Below are positions 8,201-14,751 of a DNA stretch of 64,000 nucleotides, piece after piece. The first letter of the stretch is position 1. Every line of letters begins with the position of its first letter. Made by a program: the position numbers and the translations under genes. Origin of the DNA: JAIVJG01 sp964236735 (GTDB lineage: Bacteria; Acidobacteriota; Blastocatellia; Pyrinomonadales; Pyrinomonadaceae). The stretch is taken from assembly GCA_964236735.1 (NCBI GenBank), contig CAXSFM010000005.1:1-64000 (forward strand), read 5' to 3'. The notes beneath the pieces are model-generated. The model did no database searches, was not told the DNA's origin, and worked only from the letters and a program-made list of their open reading frames with translations.

Positions 8201-9070
8201 CAACTTGCCGAGTTCTATAATGATGTCCGGCGAGAGAAGGCTGCCGAGGTCAGAGACAACGTTCTTCAAGTCCGCTAGACGCGACTCGTCGAGGTTGTCG
8301 CGCGTGACGAGGTCGAGCAACTCCGCGCTCGTCACCGTCTCGCCTCTCGACGCCAACTCGGAGACGAATTCCCGCAGAGATTGGAGCGAGACGAACTCGC
8401 GCCAGGTCGAATCCAGTCGCACCAGTACGTGCGCGAGCAGGGGGCGTTTGGCACGCTCGCGCAGGGCGCGCAGAGCGTAGTAACGCGGCCACTGTCTCAG
8501 TTCATTCAGGAGGTCAAGAACTGAGTCCGCCACGTAGTCGTCGTTAGGGCGAATACTCAGAGCTTCAAGCGCCATGCAACCGACGACGGGCTGCGAGCCT
8601 TGCGCGTAGGCGAGCAGGTCATAATCCGTGTAGCGTTCGCTGCACAGGAGCTTGACGCCTTTGATGAAGCGCGCGTGGTGCAGCAACTCTTTCGGAAAAG
8701 AACTGCGCTCGAAATAATCGTTGATGTTCCATGCGAGCGCGTAGATGTCGGTTTCGTCAACGGTGTCGGCGACGTGCGCGGCGGACGGCTCTTCCGTGCG
8801 GTGCGGATCAATTGAACCAAGAGTCATCGCCGCCGCGTCGTCTGTCTGGCGCGCATCGTCATGGCCGGCATTCGCGTCGTTTAATTGCTTCGACTCCTGC
8901 GGCTCGAAAGTTTTGTGGACGCTCTCGCGCTCGCCACGCAGGGCGTTCAACTCATCTTCAATCTGCCGCCGACGCGCGCGCGTGTTCTTTAAGTCGCGCA
9001 GGAGATAGAAAACCAATCCCACGCACAGCAGGCACAGCGACAAAAGAATGGCGTTGGTGAGTTGAAGCAT
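5252..9070 (-). CDS. Membrane-anchored Clp-type AAA+ ATPase with release-factor-2-like C-terminus
   Basis: 1272 residues. Order: transmembrane segment (about 5-25), coiled coil (28-60), helical HEAT-like region (130-290), first AAA+ module with Walker A GDSGVGKTT (Lys358) but with the Walker B acids replaced (WVIPNF), second AAA+ module with Walker A GPTGTGKTE (Lys657), Walker B LLDEFEKAHP (Asp723, Glu724), an IGF tripeptide (776-778) where ClpA has its ClpP-binding IGL loop, and a ClpB-type D2-small domain (about 850-925). Residues about 943-1272 then follow class-I release factor 2: DFWNSP (994), a helix RICEMYQRWAEKRRMRL like the RF2 PCRF domain, GAYSILLPEAGLHV like RF2 GAYGxLKxExGVHR, and a tail RRYREQPSPLVRD...TGK like the RF2 end. 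The GGQ domain is absent. Known: Clp ATPases unfold proteins. Inferred: a single active ATPase ring at the membrane, with a docking module derived from RF2. Confidence 0.85.
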   Translation of the reverse strand: MLQLTNAILLSLCLLCVGLVFYLLRDLKNTRARRRQIEDELNALRGERESVHKTFEPQESKQLNDANAGHDDARQTDDAAAMTLGSIDPHRTEEPSAAHVADTVDETDIYALAWNINDYFERSSFPKELLHHARFIKGVKLLCSERYTDYDLLAYAQGSQPVVGCMALEALSIRPNDDYVADSVLDLLNELRQWPRYYALRALRERAKRPLLAHVLVRLDSTWREFVSLQSLREFVSELASRGETVTSAELLDLVTRDNLDESRLADLKNVVSDLGSLLSPDIIIELGKLQNEQVDLTFLKSFGRVWAAADASQSADGGEDEIVLLDAVKERVNELEAAIRREIARSVLLVGDSGVGKTTLVRALAVRLQAERWTIIEASAADVLAGQQYIGQLEERVQTIIRQMGGKRVLWVIPNFQETLWAGRHKYSPTGLLDLLLPHIESGKLKVIGEVPSASFEQLARLRPKLRTAMQTCRVAPLDDADTLELARRWAARHAASSATIVQQNPDEKASSSITVVPPRISEQTLREAFQLARQYLGDKAAPGNLLVLLDTTHRRLAAAAASRATSAVTNVAPQITLDDVLNTLSQLTGLPSSILDEREGLDLSELHTFFNRRVLGQPEAVECLVERVAMIKAGLTDPTRPQGVFLFVGPTGTGKTEIAKTLAQFLFGTHERMIRLDMSEFMTAESLERILGDTSETGEGSGSAALVNQIRKQPFSVVLLDEFEKAHPQVWDLFLQVFDDGRLTDRRGSTADFRHCVIIMTSNLGATLPTGASIGFSQEHAAQFASAGVERAVSKTFRREFVNRIDRIVVFRPLALGVMRDLLRKELSDVLQRRGFRTRQWAVEWDESAIEFLLHKGFTADLGARPLKRAIERYLLSPLSLTIVNHQFPEGDQFLFVRSSADNSALDVQFVDPDAPEQATNSLLPISPPSEEDTPSSAARALRLESIALDARGAVDEVRVLQNKFDALAAEVNNDAWRARKTGALQQTQTPDFWNSPARFSVLGLAEYMDRIEAGLDTAGSLIHRLSGTNATATPTTTDGQHERKTFPPDLVARLAEQLYLLDAAARALADGEPHSDAFVSVRAVRETGADVSHDGDDFARRICEMYQRWAEKRRMRLVVLKESAEETSRTRGHNNAREGGDSAGDGNNSTQEYRALLAVSGFGAYSILLPEAGLHVYESPQDEKSFTRARVEVRVVAQPDEPAGHTPDALRRQAELTLAAQHDNNSNAPLANVVRRYREQPSPLVRDTARGWRTGKIERVFGGDFDLMF

Positions 9071-9124
9071 CAGACGTGTCGTGGTCGAACTGAAGATGGG
9101 CGTTTCGCGTTGACACGCCGCGCG

Positions 9125-9343
9125 TCAGAGGCCCGCTTCATCTTTCTTGCGCGTCCACATATCCGCCATGCTGTTGGCTTCGGCGAGCGTCATGTTGTCG
9201 AAAATGTCCGCGTTGTTTTTGACTTCGCCGTTTTCCATCTCGCAGACTTCCCAGTCCGGCGCTTCCGGGTCTGTGCCCGCGCAGCCCGCGCTGACTCTCA
9301 CTTCGTATGAAACCTCTGGCGTCGCTTCCAGTTCTTCGCTCAT
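9125..9343 (-). CDS. Small acidic protein, 72 aa
   Basis: Unrecognised acidic protein with no signal peptide or membrane segment. ATG 9343 is preceded by GAGGACA. It contains two cysteines (AGCAG, WEVCEM) and a predicted helix at the C-terminus (TLAEANSMADMWTRKKDE). It lies 54 bases upstream of the Clp/RF2-like gene on the same strand, so it is probably its operon partner; an adaptor role is only a guess. Confidence 0.65.
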   Translation of the reverse strand: MSEELEATPEVSYEVRVSAGCAGTDPEAPDWEVCEMENGEVKNNADIFDNMTLAEANSMADMWTRKKDEAGL

Positions 9344-9389
9344 CTGTCTTGTCCTCTCAAAAAAAATATTAGGTCGGAAAAATTATCAA

Positions 9390-9566
9390 CTACTTGTCGG
9401 AAATTATCACCTGCTCCGGCGTCGGCGGCAGCGGGTGAATGACGCTTCGCGAGAAGCCCGCGTTTTTGAACATCGCATCAAACTCGCGGAAAGTGTCAGC
9501 GTCGCCGTGCAGCGTCGAGCCAAACTGCTGCGCCCGCATCTTATCGGCGTCGTAGAGAATATTCAA
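9390..9566 (-). pseudogene. 3' remnant of a SAM-dependent methyltransferase gene
   Basis: The minus strand encodes, up to TAG at 9390, a frame containing TFREFDAMFKNAGFSRS followed by HPLPPTPEQVIIS. This is the typical C-terminal end of class I SAM-dependent methyltransferases of the Methyltransf_11/25 type. Only about 58 codons remain: the SAM-binding Rossmann part is missing upstream, where the divergent GNAT gene and its ribosome-binding site begin. A 49-residue frame from ATG 9539 could still be translated, but would have no active site. Best read as a deletion remnant. Confidence 0.6.
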
Positions 9567-9717
9567 AGTCCTCTGTCGGATAACATCCGCGCTTGATGCT
9601 CGAATCCGCCGCTGTGTGCGATAAGTCGCACATTCCTCGCGCGATTAAATTATTCCCATTAATGCGGCAATCCTGTAAATTGTGCGCTCGATATTTAAGT
9701 GTCGGAGGTGCGCGCGC

Positions 9718-10260
9718 GTGAGCAACGGTTGGGAAGGCGAGAAGGTACGTTTGGTTGGACTCGACAAGGGGCGTCATCTTGAAAACGCGCTCGTGTGGAT
9801 TAACAACCCGGAGGCTACGCAGTGGACGCTCGTCGGCGACATGCCTATGACGCGCCTCGCCGAAGAAGATTTTTTCAGGCGCATGACGGAGTCGCCGGGC
9901 GCACATCCGACAGACATTGCGCTGGCAATCGAGACGCTTGAGGGCGAGCACATCGGCTTCAGCGGCTTTCATCGCATTGAGTGGCGACACGGCGCGGCGC
10001 ACACGGGGACGATCATCGGCGCGGGTGATTATCGCGGCAAGGGCTACGGCTCGGACGCGGCACGCACGCGCACGCGCTACGCCTTCGAGGTGCTGGGCTT
10101 GCGCCTGCTGCTCTCGGAAGTGATGGCCGATAACGTCGCCTCGTTCAAGATGCTGCTGGGCGCGGGCTACAAAGAAGTGGGACGCATTCCGCGCCGGCAC
10201 TGGAAGCGCGGTGCGTACCGCGACGAAATTTTACTGGCGGTCGAGCGCGAAGCCGTTTGA
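9718..10260 (+). CDS. GNAT family N-acetyltransferase (RimJ/RimL type)
   Basis: A 180-residue acetyl-CoA-dependent acetyltransferase. The GTG start at 9718 is supported by a perfect GGAGGT eight bases upstream; the ATG at 9682 has none. Sequence order fits the Acetyltransf_3 fold: N-terminal beta-alpha (residues 10-75), a central strand pair (IGFSGFHRIEW), then the acetyl-CoA loop GAGDYRGKGYGSDAA (motif R/QxxGxG/A) and the late helix VASFKMLLGAGYKEVG. Substrate is unknown; relatives acetylate ribosomal protein N-termini, amino sugars or small amines. Monocistronic, between the methyltransferase remnant and a secreted peptidase. Confidence 0.88.
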   Translation: MSNGWEGEKVRLVGLDKGRHLENALVWINNPEATQWTLVGDMPMTRLAEEDFFRRMTESPGAHPTDIALAIETLEGEHIGFSGFHRIEWRHGAAHTGTIIGAGDYRGKGYGSDAARTRTRYAFEVLGLRLLLSEVMADNVASFKMLLGAGYKEVGRIPRRHWKRGAYRDEILLAVEREAV

Positions 10261-10279
10261 CGACAAATTGAACGACATG

Positions 10280-10293
10280 AATTAACGTTAATT
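10280..10293. promoter_or_regulatory. Perfect 14-bp palindrome upstream of the S9 peptidase gene
   Basis: AATTAACGTTAATT is an exact inverted repeat 29 bases upstream of the peptidase ATG, in an otherwise GC-rich context. The size fits a dimeric helix-turn-helix regulator site. No cognate regulator is evident. Confidence 0.35.
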
Positions 10294-10321
10294 TGAACAA
10301 CTTGAAAAGGATGACTCTGAT

Positions 10322-12334
10322 ATGAACAAACCCCCTAAAAAATTATTGGACGGCGCAGCGATACAAACGTCGAAGCTCGCGACGCTCGTCCTCTTCATCG
10401 CGTGCGCCTGTCTCCTGCCTGTTAACACACAAGCGCAGCAACCACATCACGACAACAAGGCGATGCCCGTCTCCGGTGCGGCGAAGATGCGCGAGGTCAG
10501 GCAGTACACTATCGAGCAATTCATGGCGACGACGCGCATCGGCGGCAGTTCTTTCTCGCCCGACGAGAAGCAGATTCTTTTTCACAGCAACAAGACGGGC
10601 ATCTTCAACGTCTATACTGTGCCGGTCGCGGCTAACGCCACGCCGCAGGCTCTGACGAATTCGACGAAGGAGAGCACCTACGCCGTCACGTATTTTCCGA
10701 ACGACGCGCGCGTCATCTACACGTATGATCGCGGCGGCAACGAGAACAGCCATCTCTACGTGCGCGAGACGAACGGCACGGAACGCGACCTCACGCCCGG
10801 CGACAAAGTGAAGGCAGACTTTCTCGGCTGGAGCCACGACCGCAAATCATTCTTCTACGAGTCGAACGAGCGCGACGCGCGTTTCTTCGATGTCTTCGAG
10901 ATGAACATCGCTGACTTCAAGCCCGCGCTCATCTACAAAGACGAAGCCGGCTACAACTTCGGCGACATCTCGGACGACAAAAAATTCATCGCCTTCGGGA
11001 AAGTCGGCGGCTCGCCTTCGGACTCGGACGTGTATCTCTACAACACGGCGACGAAGGAGATGAAAAACATCACCGCGCACACGGGCGACGTGGCGAACAA
11101 TCCGCAGGCGTTCGACGTTGACTCGAAGTCCTTCTATTACCTGACGGACGAGGGCGGCGAGTTTGAGCGCATCGCGCGCTACGATCTCGCGTCGGGCAAG
11201 CGCGAAATGATGAAGGACGCGCCCGCGTGGGATGTGTCGTACACATATTTTTCGCGGGGCGGCAAGTATCGCGTCGTCGGTACGAACGAGGACGCGCGCA
11301 CGAAAATTAAAATTTACGAGACAGCCACCGGCAAACTCGTCCCGCTCCCGCAACTGCCGAACGGCGACATCACGGGCGTCAACATCTCTCCGAGCGAAAA
11401 GTTGATGGCGTTTTATCTGAACGGCGACCGCTCGCCCTCGAATCTCTACGTCTATGATTTCGCGTCGAAGAAAGCCACGAAGCTGACGGAGAGTCTCAAC
11501 CCTGAGATCAACGCGGCAGACCTCGTCGAGTCGAAAGTGATTCGTTACAAATCTTTCGACGGCGTGGAGATTCCATCAATTCTTTACAAGCCGCAGCAGA
11601 CGGACGCCGCGCACAAAGCTCCCGCGCTGCTCCTGATTCACGGCGGCCCCGGCGGGCAGACGAGAGTCAATTACAGCCCCAGTATTCAGTATCTCGTCAA
11701 TCACGGCTACGTCGTTTTGGCCGTCAACAATCGCGGCTCGTCCGGCTACGGCAAAACGTTTTTCACCTCCGACGACGGCAAGCACGGGCACGAGCCTCTG
11801 TGGGATTGCGTCGAGGCGAAGAAATATCTGGCGACGCTCGGCTACGTGGACGAAAAGAAAATCGGCATCATGGGCGGGTCTTACGGCGGCTACATGGTGC
11901 TGGCCGCGCTCGCGTTCAAGCCGGAAGAGTTCGCCGTCGGCGTTGATCTCTTCGGCGTCTCGAACTGGGTGCGGACGCTCCAGTCCATCCCGCCTTACTG
12001 GGAAGCGCAGCGCAAGGCTCTCTACAAAGAAATCGGCAACCCTGATACGGAGCTTGAGAAACTGCGCGCCGTCTCGCCGCTCTTTCACGCCGACAACATC
12101 ACGAAGCCGCTCATCGTCCTGCAAGGCGAGAACGACCCGCGCGTCATCAAACCGGAGTCGGACGAGATCGTCGAGAACATCAAGCGGCGTAACGGCACGG
12201 TCGAGTACGTCGTCTTCGACAACGAAGGACACGGCTTCACGAAAAAGGCCAACGAGATTCGCGCCTACAAAGCGATTCTCGATTTCCTCGACAAGTACCT
12301 GAAAGGGGAGAAAGCAGAAGGCGGAAGGCAGTAG
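10322..12334 (+). CDS. S9 family prolyl oligopeptidase, secreted
   Basis: A 670-residue serine peptidase. Residues 1-39 contain a signal peptide (LATLVLFIACACLLPVNTQA). Residues about 60-390 are a WD40/PD40-like beta-propeller with repeated FSPDEK-, SDDKK- and SPSEK-type blades; residues about 400-665 form the alpha/beta-hydrolase domain. The catalytic triad is visible: Ser520 in GGSYGGYM, Asp605 in GENDPRV, His637 in NEGHGF. HGGPGG forms the oxyanion region. Expected to cleave short peptides, as dipeptidyl- or acylaminoacyl-peptidases do. ATG 10322 follows AAAAGGATGA. The final codons run into a heptamer repeat array, which supplies the last residues. Confidence 0.93.
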   Translation: MNKPPKKLLDGAAIQTSKLATLVLFIACACLLPVNTQAQQPHHDNKAMPVSGAAKMREVRQYTIEQFMATTRIGGSSFSPDEKQILFHSNKTGIFNVYTVPVAANATPQALTNSTKESTYAVTYFPNDARVIYTYDRGGNENSHLYVRETNGTERDLTPGDKVKADFLGWSHDRKSFFYESNERDARFFDVFEMNIADFKPALIYKDEAGYNFGDISDDKKFIAFGKVGGSPSDSDVYLYNTATKEMKNITAHTGDVANNPQAFDVDSKSFYYLTDEGGEFERIARYDLASGKREMMKDAPAWDVSYTYFSRGGKYRVVGTNEDARTKIKIYETATGKLVPLPQLPNGDITGVNISPSEKLMAFYLNGDRSPSNLYVYDFASKKATKLTESLNPEINAADLVESKVIRYKSFDGVEIPSILYKPQQTDAAHKAPALLLIHGGPGGQTRVNYSPSIQYLVNHGYVVLAVNNRGSSGYGKTFFTSDDGKHGHEPLWDCVEAKKYLATLGYVDEKKIGIMGGSYGGYMVLAALAFKPEEFAVGVDLFGVSNWVRTLQSIPPYWEAQRKALYKEIGNPDTELEKLRAVSPLFHADNITKPLIVLQGENDPRVIKPESDEIVENIKRRNGTVEYVVFDNEGHGFTKKANEIRAYKAILDFLDKYLKGEKAEGGRQ

Positions 12335-12476
12335 GCAGTAAGCAGTAGGCGGGAGGTAGTAGCTGGTGGGCTACTCGACATAAGCAACATCCGCGTTCGT
12401 GACATTCAAAAGAAAGAAGGCAGTCAAGAACATTGTGTCTTGACTGCCTCCTGCTTTCTGCCTCCTGCTTACTGCT
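12313..12476. repeat. Heptamer array pair, GGCAGTA family
   Basis: Seven 7-base units run from 12313 to 12361 (AGCAGAA, GGCGGAA, GGCAGTA twice, AGCAGTA, GGCGGGA, GGTAGTA). Five units in the opposite orientation occupy 12442-12476 (GACTGCC, TCCTGCT, TTCTGCC, TCCTGCT, TACTGCT). The left array begins inside the 3' end of the S9 peptidase gene and the right array abuts the stop codon of the convergent AAA gene. The facing arrangement can form a long imperfect hairpin. Confidence 0.85.
12418..12449. terminator. Hairpin between convergent genes
   Basis: Perfect 12-base arms AGGCAGTCAAGA (12418-12429) and TCTTGACTGCCT (12438-12449) with an 8-base loop. Sits between the convergent S9 peptidase and CbxX-type genes and is built partly from the heptamer array. 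No T-run follows, so intrinsic termination is plausible but not certain. Confidence 0.5.
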
Positions 12477-13895
12477 CTAAGCGATGCCGCACGCGGTCAG
12501 GTCTTCGTGGCCGGGAATGTCTGCGGCTTCGATGGTGGAGAGGATTTCTTTGTTGACCTGCGGCAGAGAGACGATGCGGTTGGCCTGTTTGCCGACGGTC
12601 GTCTCGAAGAGGTTGCGAACAAGTCGCGCGTTGCCGAAGGTTTCATCGCGCGAGGCCGTGAGGATGCGAAAGATACCTGCCAGCGTCTGCTCGGCGTCGG
12701 GCATGATGTGAAAGTCGGCCTTCTGGCAAAACGTCTTGAAGATGCTGACCAGTTGCGTCTCGTCGTAGTCGTCGAAATGAATGTGCTTGTTGAAGCGCGA
12801 GCGCAAACCCGGATTCGAGTCGAGAAACTCGCCCATCTTCTCCGTGTAGCCCGCGACGACGACGACGAGATCGTCGCGGTGATCCTCCATCATCTTCAAC
12901 AATGTCTCAATCGCCTCGCGCCCGAAGTCGTTGCCGCCGCCGGAACTGAGCGCGTAAGCCTCGTCAACGAAGAGCACGCCGCCGAGCGCCCTGTCCACAG
13001 CCTCTTTCACTTTGAGCGCGGTCTGCCCGACGTAGCCCGCCACCATCCCGGCGCGATCCGTCTCGACCAAGTGCCCGCGTCGCAGAATGCCGAGCGTGCG
13101 ATAAATCTGCGCGAGCAGGCGCGCGACCGTCGTCTTGCCCGTGCCGGGGTTGCCGTAAAAAACGAGATGGCGCGAAGCGGGCAAACTCTTCATGCCCTGT
13201 TCCTCGCGCATCTTCTGCACCTTGAGAAAATTGATGAGCTGGCGCACGTCACGCTTCACACGCTCCAAGCCGATGAGCGCGTCCAACTCCGCGAGCAACT
13301 CTTCGAGCGGGCGCGGCGGTTTCTGTTCCTCCGTCAATTCATCTTCATGCTGCGCCGTCTTCGTGCCCGCTTTGTCGTCGCGCTCGGTTGTGCCAGCCGG
13401 GTACAAAATTTCTTTGAACTCGGCGAGCGCGGACGCTTCAACAGGCGTGACCTGTTCATCGAATTTGATGACGAGATTGGCGAACTGAAACAGCATCCGG
13501 CGGTCGCGGTCGGCCTCGTGCGTGCCGTGTCGCGCGTCGTAGGTTTCCAGATACGAGACGCTGACGGGCGTGCGGTCGAGGCGTTTGAGAAGGTGCGGGC
13601 TGAAGTCGCTCGACGCATCGAGCGGGAACGTGTCGCTCGCGGGGCGCAGGCGAAAGCGGCGGCAAATGTCTTCGTATAAAAGTTGCTTCTGCGTCTCCGA
13701 AACTTCGCGCAAGTTGACGAAACGCTGCGTGATCAAAAGCAACTGATTCTCCAGCACCATCCGCGCGTCAGGCGTTGCTGTCCCGCCCTCACCGCGCCAG
13801 ACCAGACGGATGCTCTCGCCGAGCGGCGCGACCAACTCGTCCAGCGTTTTGAGTAAATGTAAAATCAGTTGACGGTTGCTATCGTGAGACGACAC
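12477..13895 (-). CDS. CbxX/CfxQ (SpoVK)-type AAA ATPase
   Basis: A 472-residue cytoplasmic AAA+ protein. The N-terminal ~200 residues are helical with no recognised domain (contains FPLDASSDFSPHLLKRL) and end in a charged linker. The AAA module starts about residue 205 (LAELDALIGLERVKRDVRQL), with Walker A GNPGTGKTT (about 245-253), the pore-region signature DRAGMVAGYVGQTA, Walker B VLFVDEAYAL (about 304-313) and the second half with arginine finger GLRSRFNKH. Relatives are Rubisco activase CbxX and sporulation SpoVK; no Rubisco genes are here, so the client is unknown. GTG 13895 is the assumed start (GGGAGAG ten bases upstream). The spacer before it to the tRNA holds nothing recognised. Confidence 0.88.
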   Translation of the reverse strand: MSSHDSNRQLILHLLKTLDELVAPLGESIRLVWRGEGGTATPDARMVLENQLLLITQRFVNLREVSETQKQLLYEDICRRFRLRPASDTFPLDASSDFSPHLLKRLDRTPVSVSYLETYDARHGTHEADRDRRMLFQFANLVIKFDEQVTPVEASALAEFKEILYPAGTTERDDKAGTKTAQHEDELTEEQKPPRPLEELLAELDALIGLERVKRDVRQLINFLKVQKMREEQGMKSLPASRHLVFYGNPGTGKTTVARLLAQIYRTLGILRRGHLVETDRAGMVAGYVGQTALKVKEAVDRALGGVLFVDEAYALSSGGGNDFGREAIETLLKMMEDHRDDLVVVVAGYTEKMGEFLDSNPGLRSRFNKHIHFDDYDETQLVSIFKTFCQKADFHIMPDAEQTLAGIFRILTASRDETFGNARLVRNLFETTVGKQANRIVSLPQVNKEILSTIEAADIPGHEDLTACGIA

Positions 13896-14097
13896 GGTTC
13901 AGGCGCTCTCCCATAAATGATGATGACGGCGGCGCGAAGTATAACACCGTCGCTCACTCGCCGGATTGAAGCTGATGAACAGGACTGCCCGTGCAACTTT
14001 GTCAGCCGGAGTGCTGTGACATCAAGCGACAGCGGCGCTCTTACCATGAACGCCGCTGACATCAATTATCCGAAGAGTTATTGAGAGGTGAAAGAGA

Positions 14098-14171
<74 letters not shown>

Positions 14172-14297
14172 TTGAAGACACACGAGATTATAAGAACGCC
14201 CGCGCTCATTGGCAAGTGCGCTTAAAAAATGTCGTTCGCGAGCAAGATGCGTTTTACGGATGGTTAGTGTTAGACGCGACAAGGATGTGCCGCGTCT

Positions 14298-14534
14298 TTA
14301 GATGGATAGCGATAAAGCACGCGCTAACTTGGCTGGAACTTCAAGCGGGAAGAAGCGTTGAGCAGCATACCAATATCCTTCGCCACTCTCGTCAATGATC
14401 GTCAGATAACCGTGTTCAGCCGCTTCAGTGTCCGGCACAACTTGATATAACTTGCCGAACTCAAGTGACGCTTCATAGCTCTCATTGCTGATGCAAACTG
14501 CAAATTGCGTTGTCGGATTCTTACGTTTACTCAT
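14298..14534 (-). CDS. Small conserved-looking protein, 78 aa
   Basis: Unrecognised. The reading frame is protein-like (AVCISNESYEASLEFGKLYQVVPD, split here by a beta-strand pattern; then GYLTIIDESGEGYWYAAQRFFPLEVP), which suggests a small beta-rich, SH3-like domain. Start ATG 14534 shares 14 identical bases (TAGCTATGAGTAAA) with the start region of the small gene at 4988-5167. Single gene in a relatively AT-rich pocket next to the tRNA gene. No function proposed. Confidence 0.6.
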   Translation of the reverse strand: MSKRKNPTTQFAVCISNESYEASLEFGKLYQVVPDTEAAEHGYLTIIDESGEGYWYAAQRFFPLEVPAKLARALSLSI

Positions 14535-14751
14535 AGCTAATCCATCAAAGGCGGAATGATCTTGTGTTCAAATTGTCCGACGCCGTGCGCCTCATTTATT
14601 CTCGTGCGGAAGTCGTTTCAATTCTTCGCCGCGCGCGATGTTATACTTCGTCAGAGCCTGTCTTTGACCCGCGCGTCCTTCGAGTGTTGCGGCGAAGATA
14701 ATCTGAAAGTCGCTTTCAACACAAAGTTACCTGACATTTACTGACGACAAA

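Noticed and set aside
12507..13679. 390-codon plus-strand frame over the CbxX-type gene
   Set aside because: Shadow frame; the minus-strand AAA motifs are complete.
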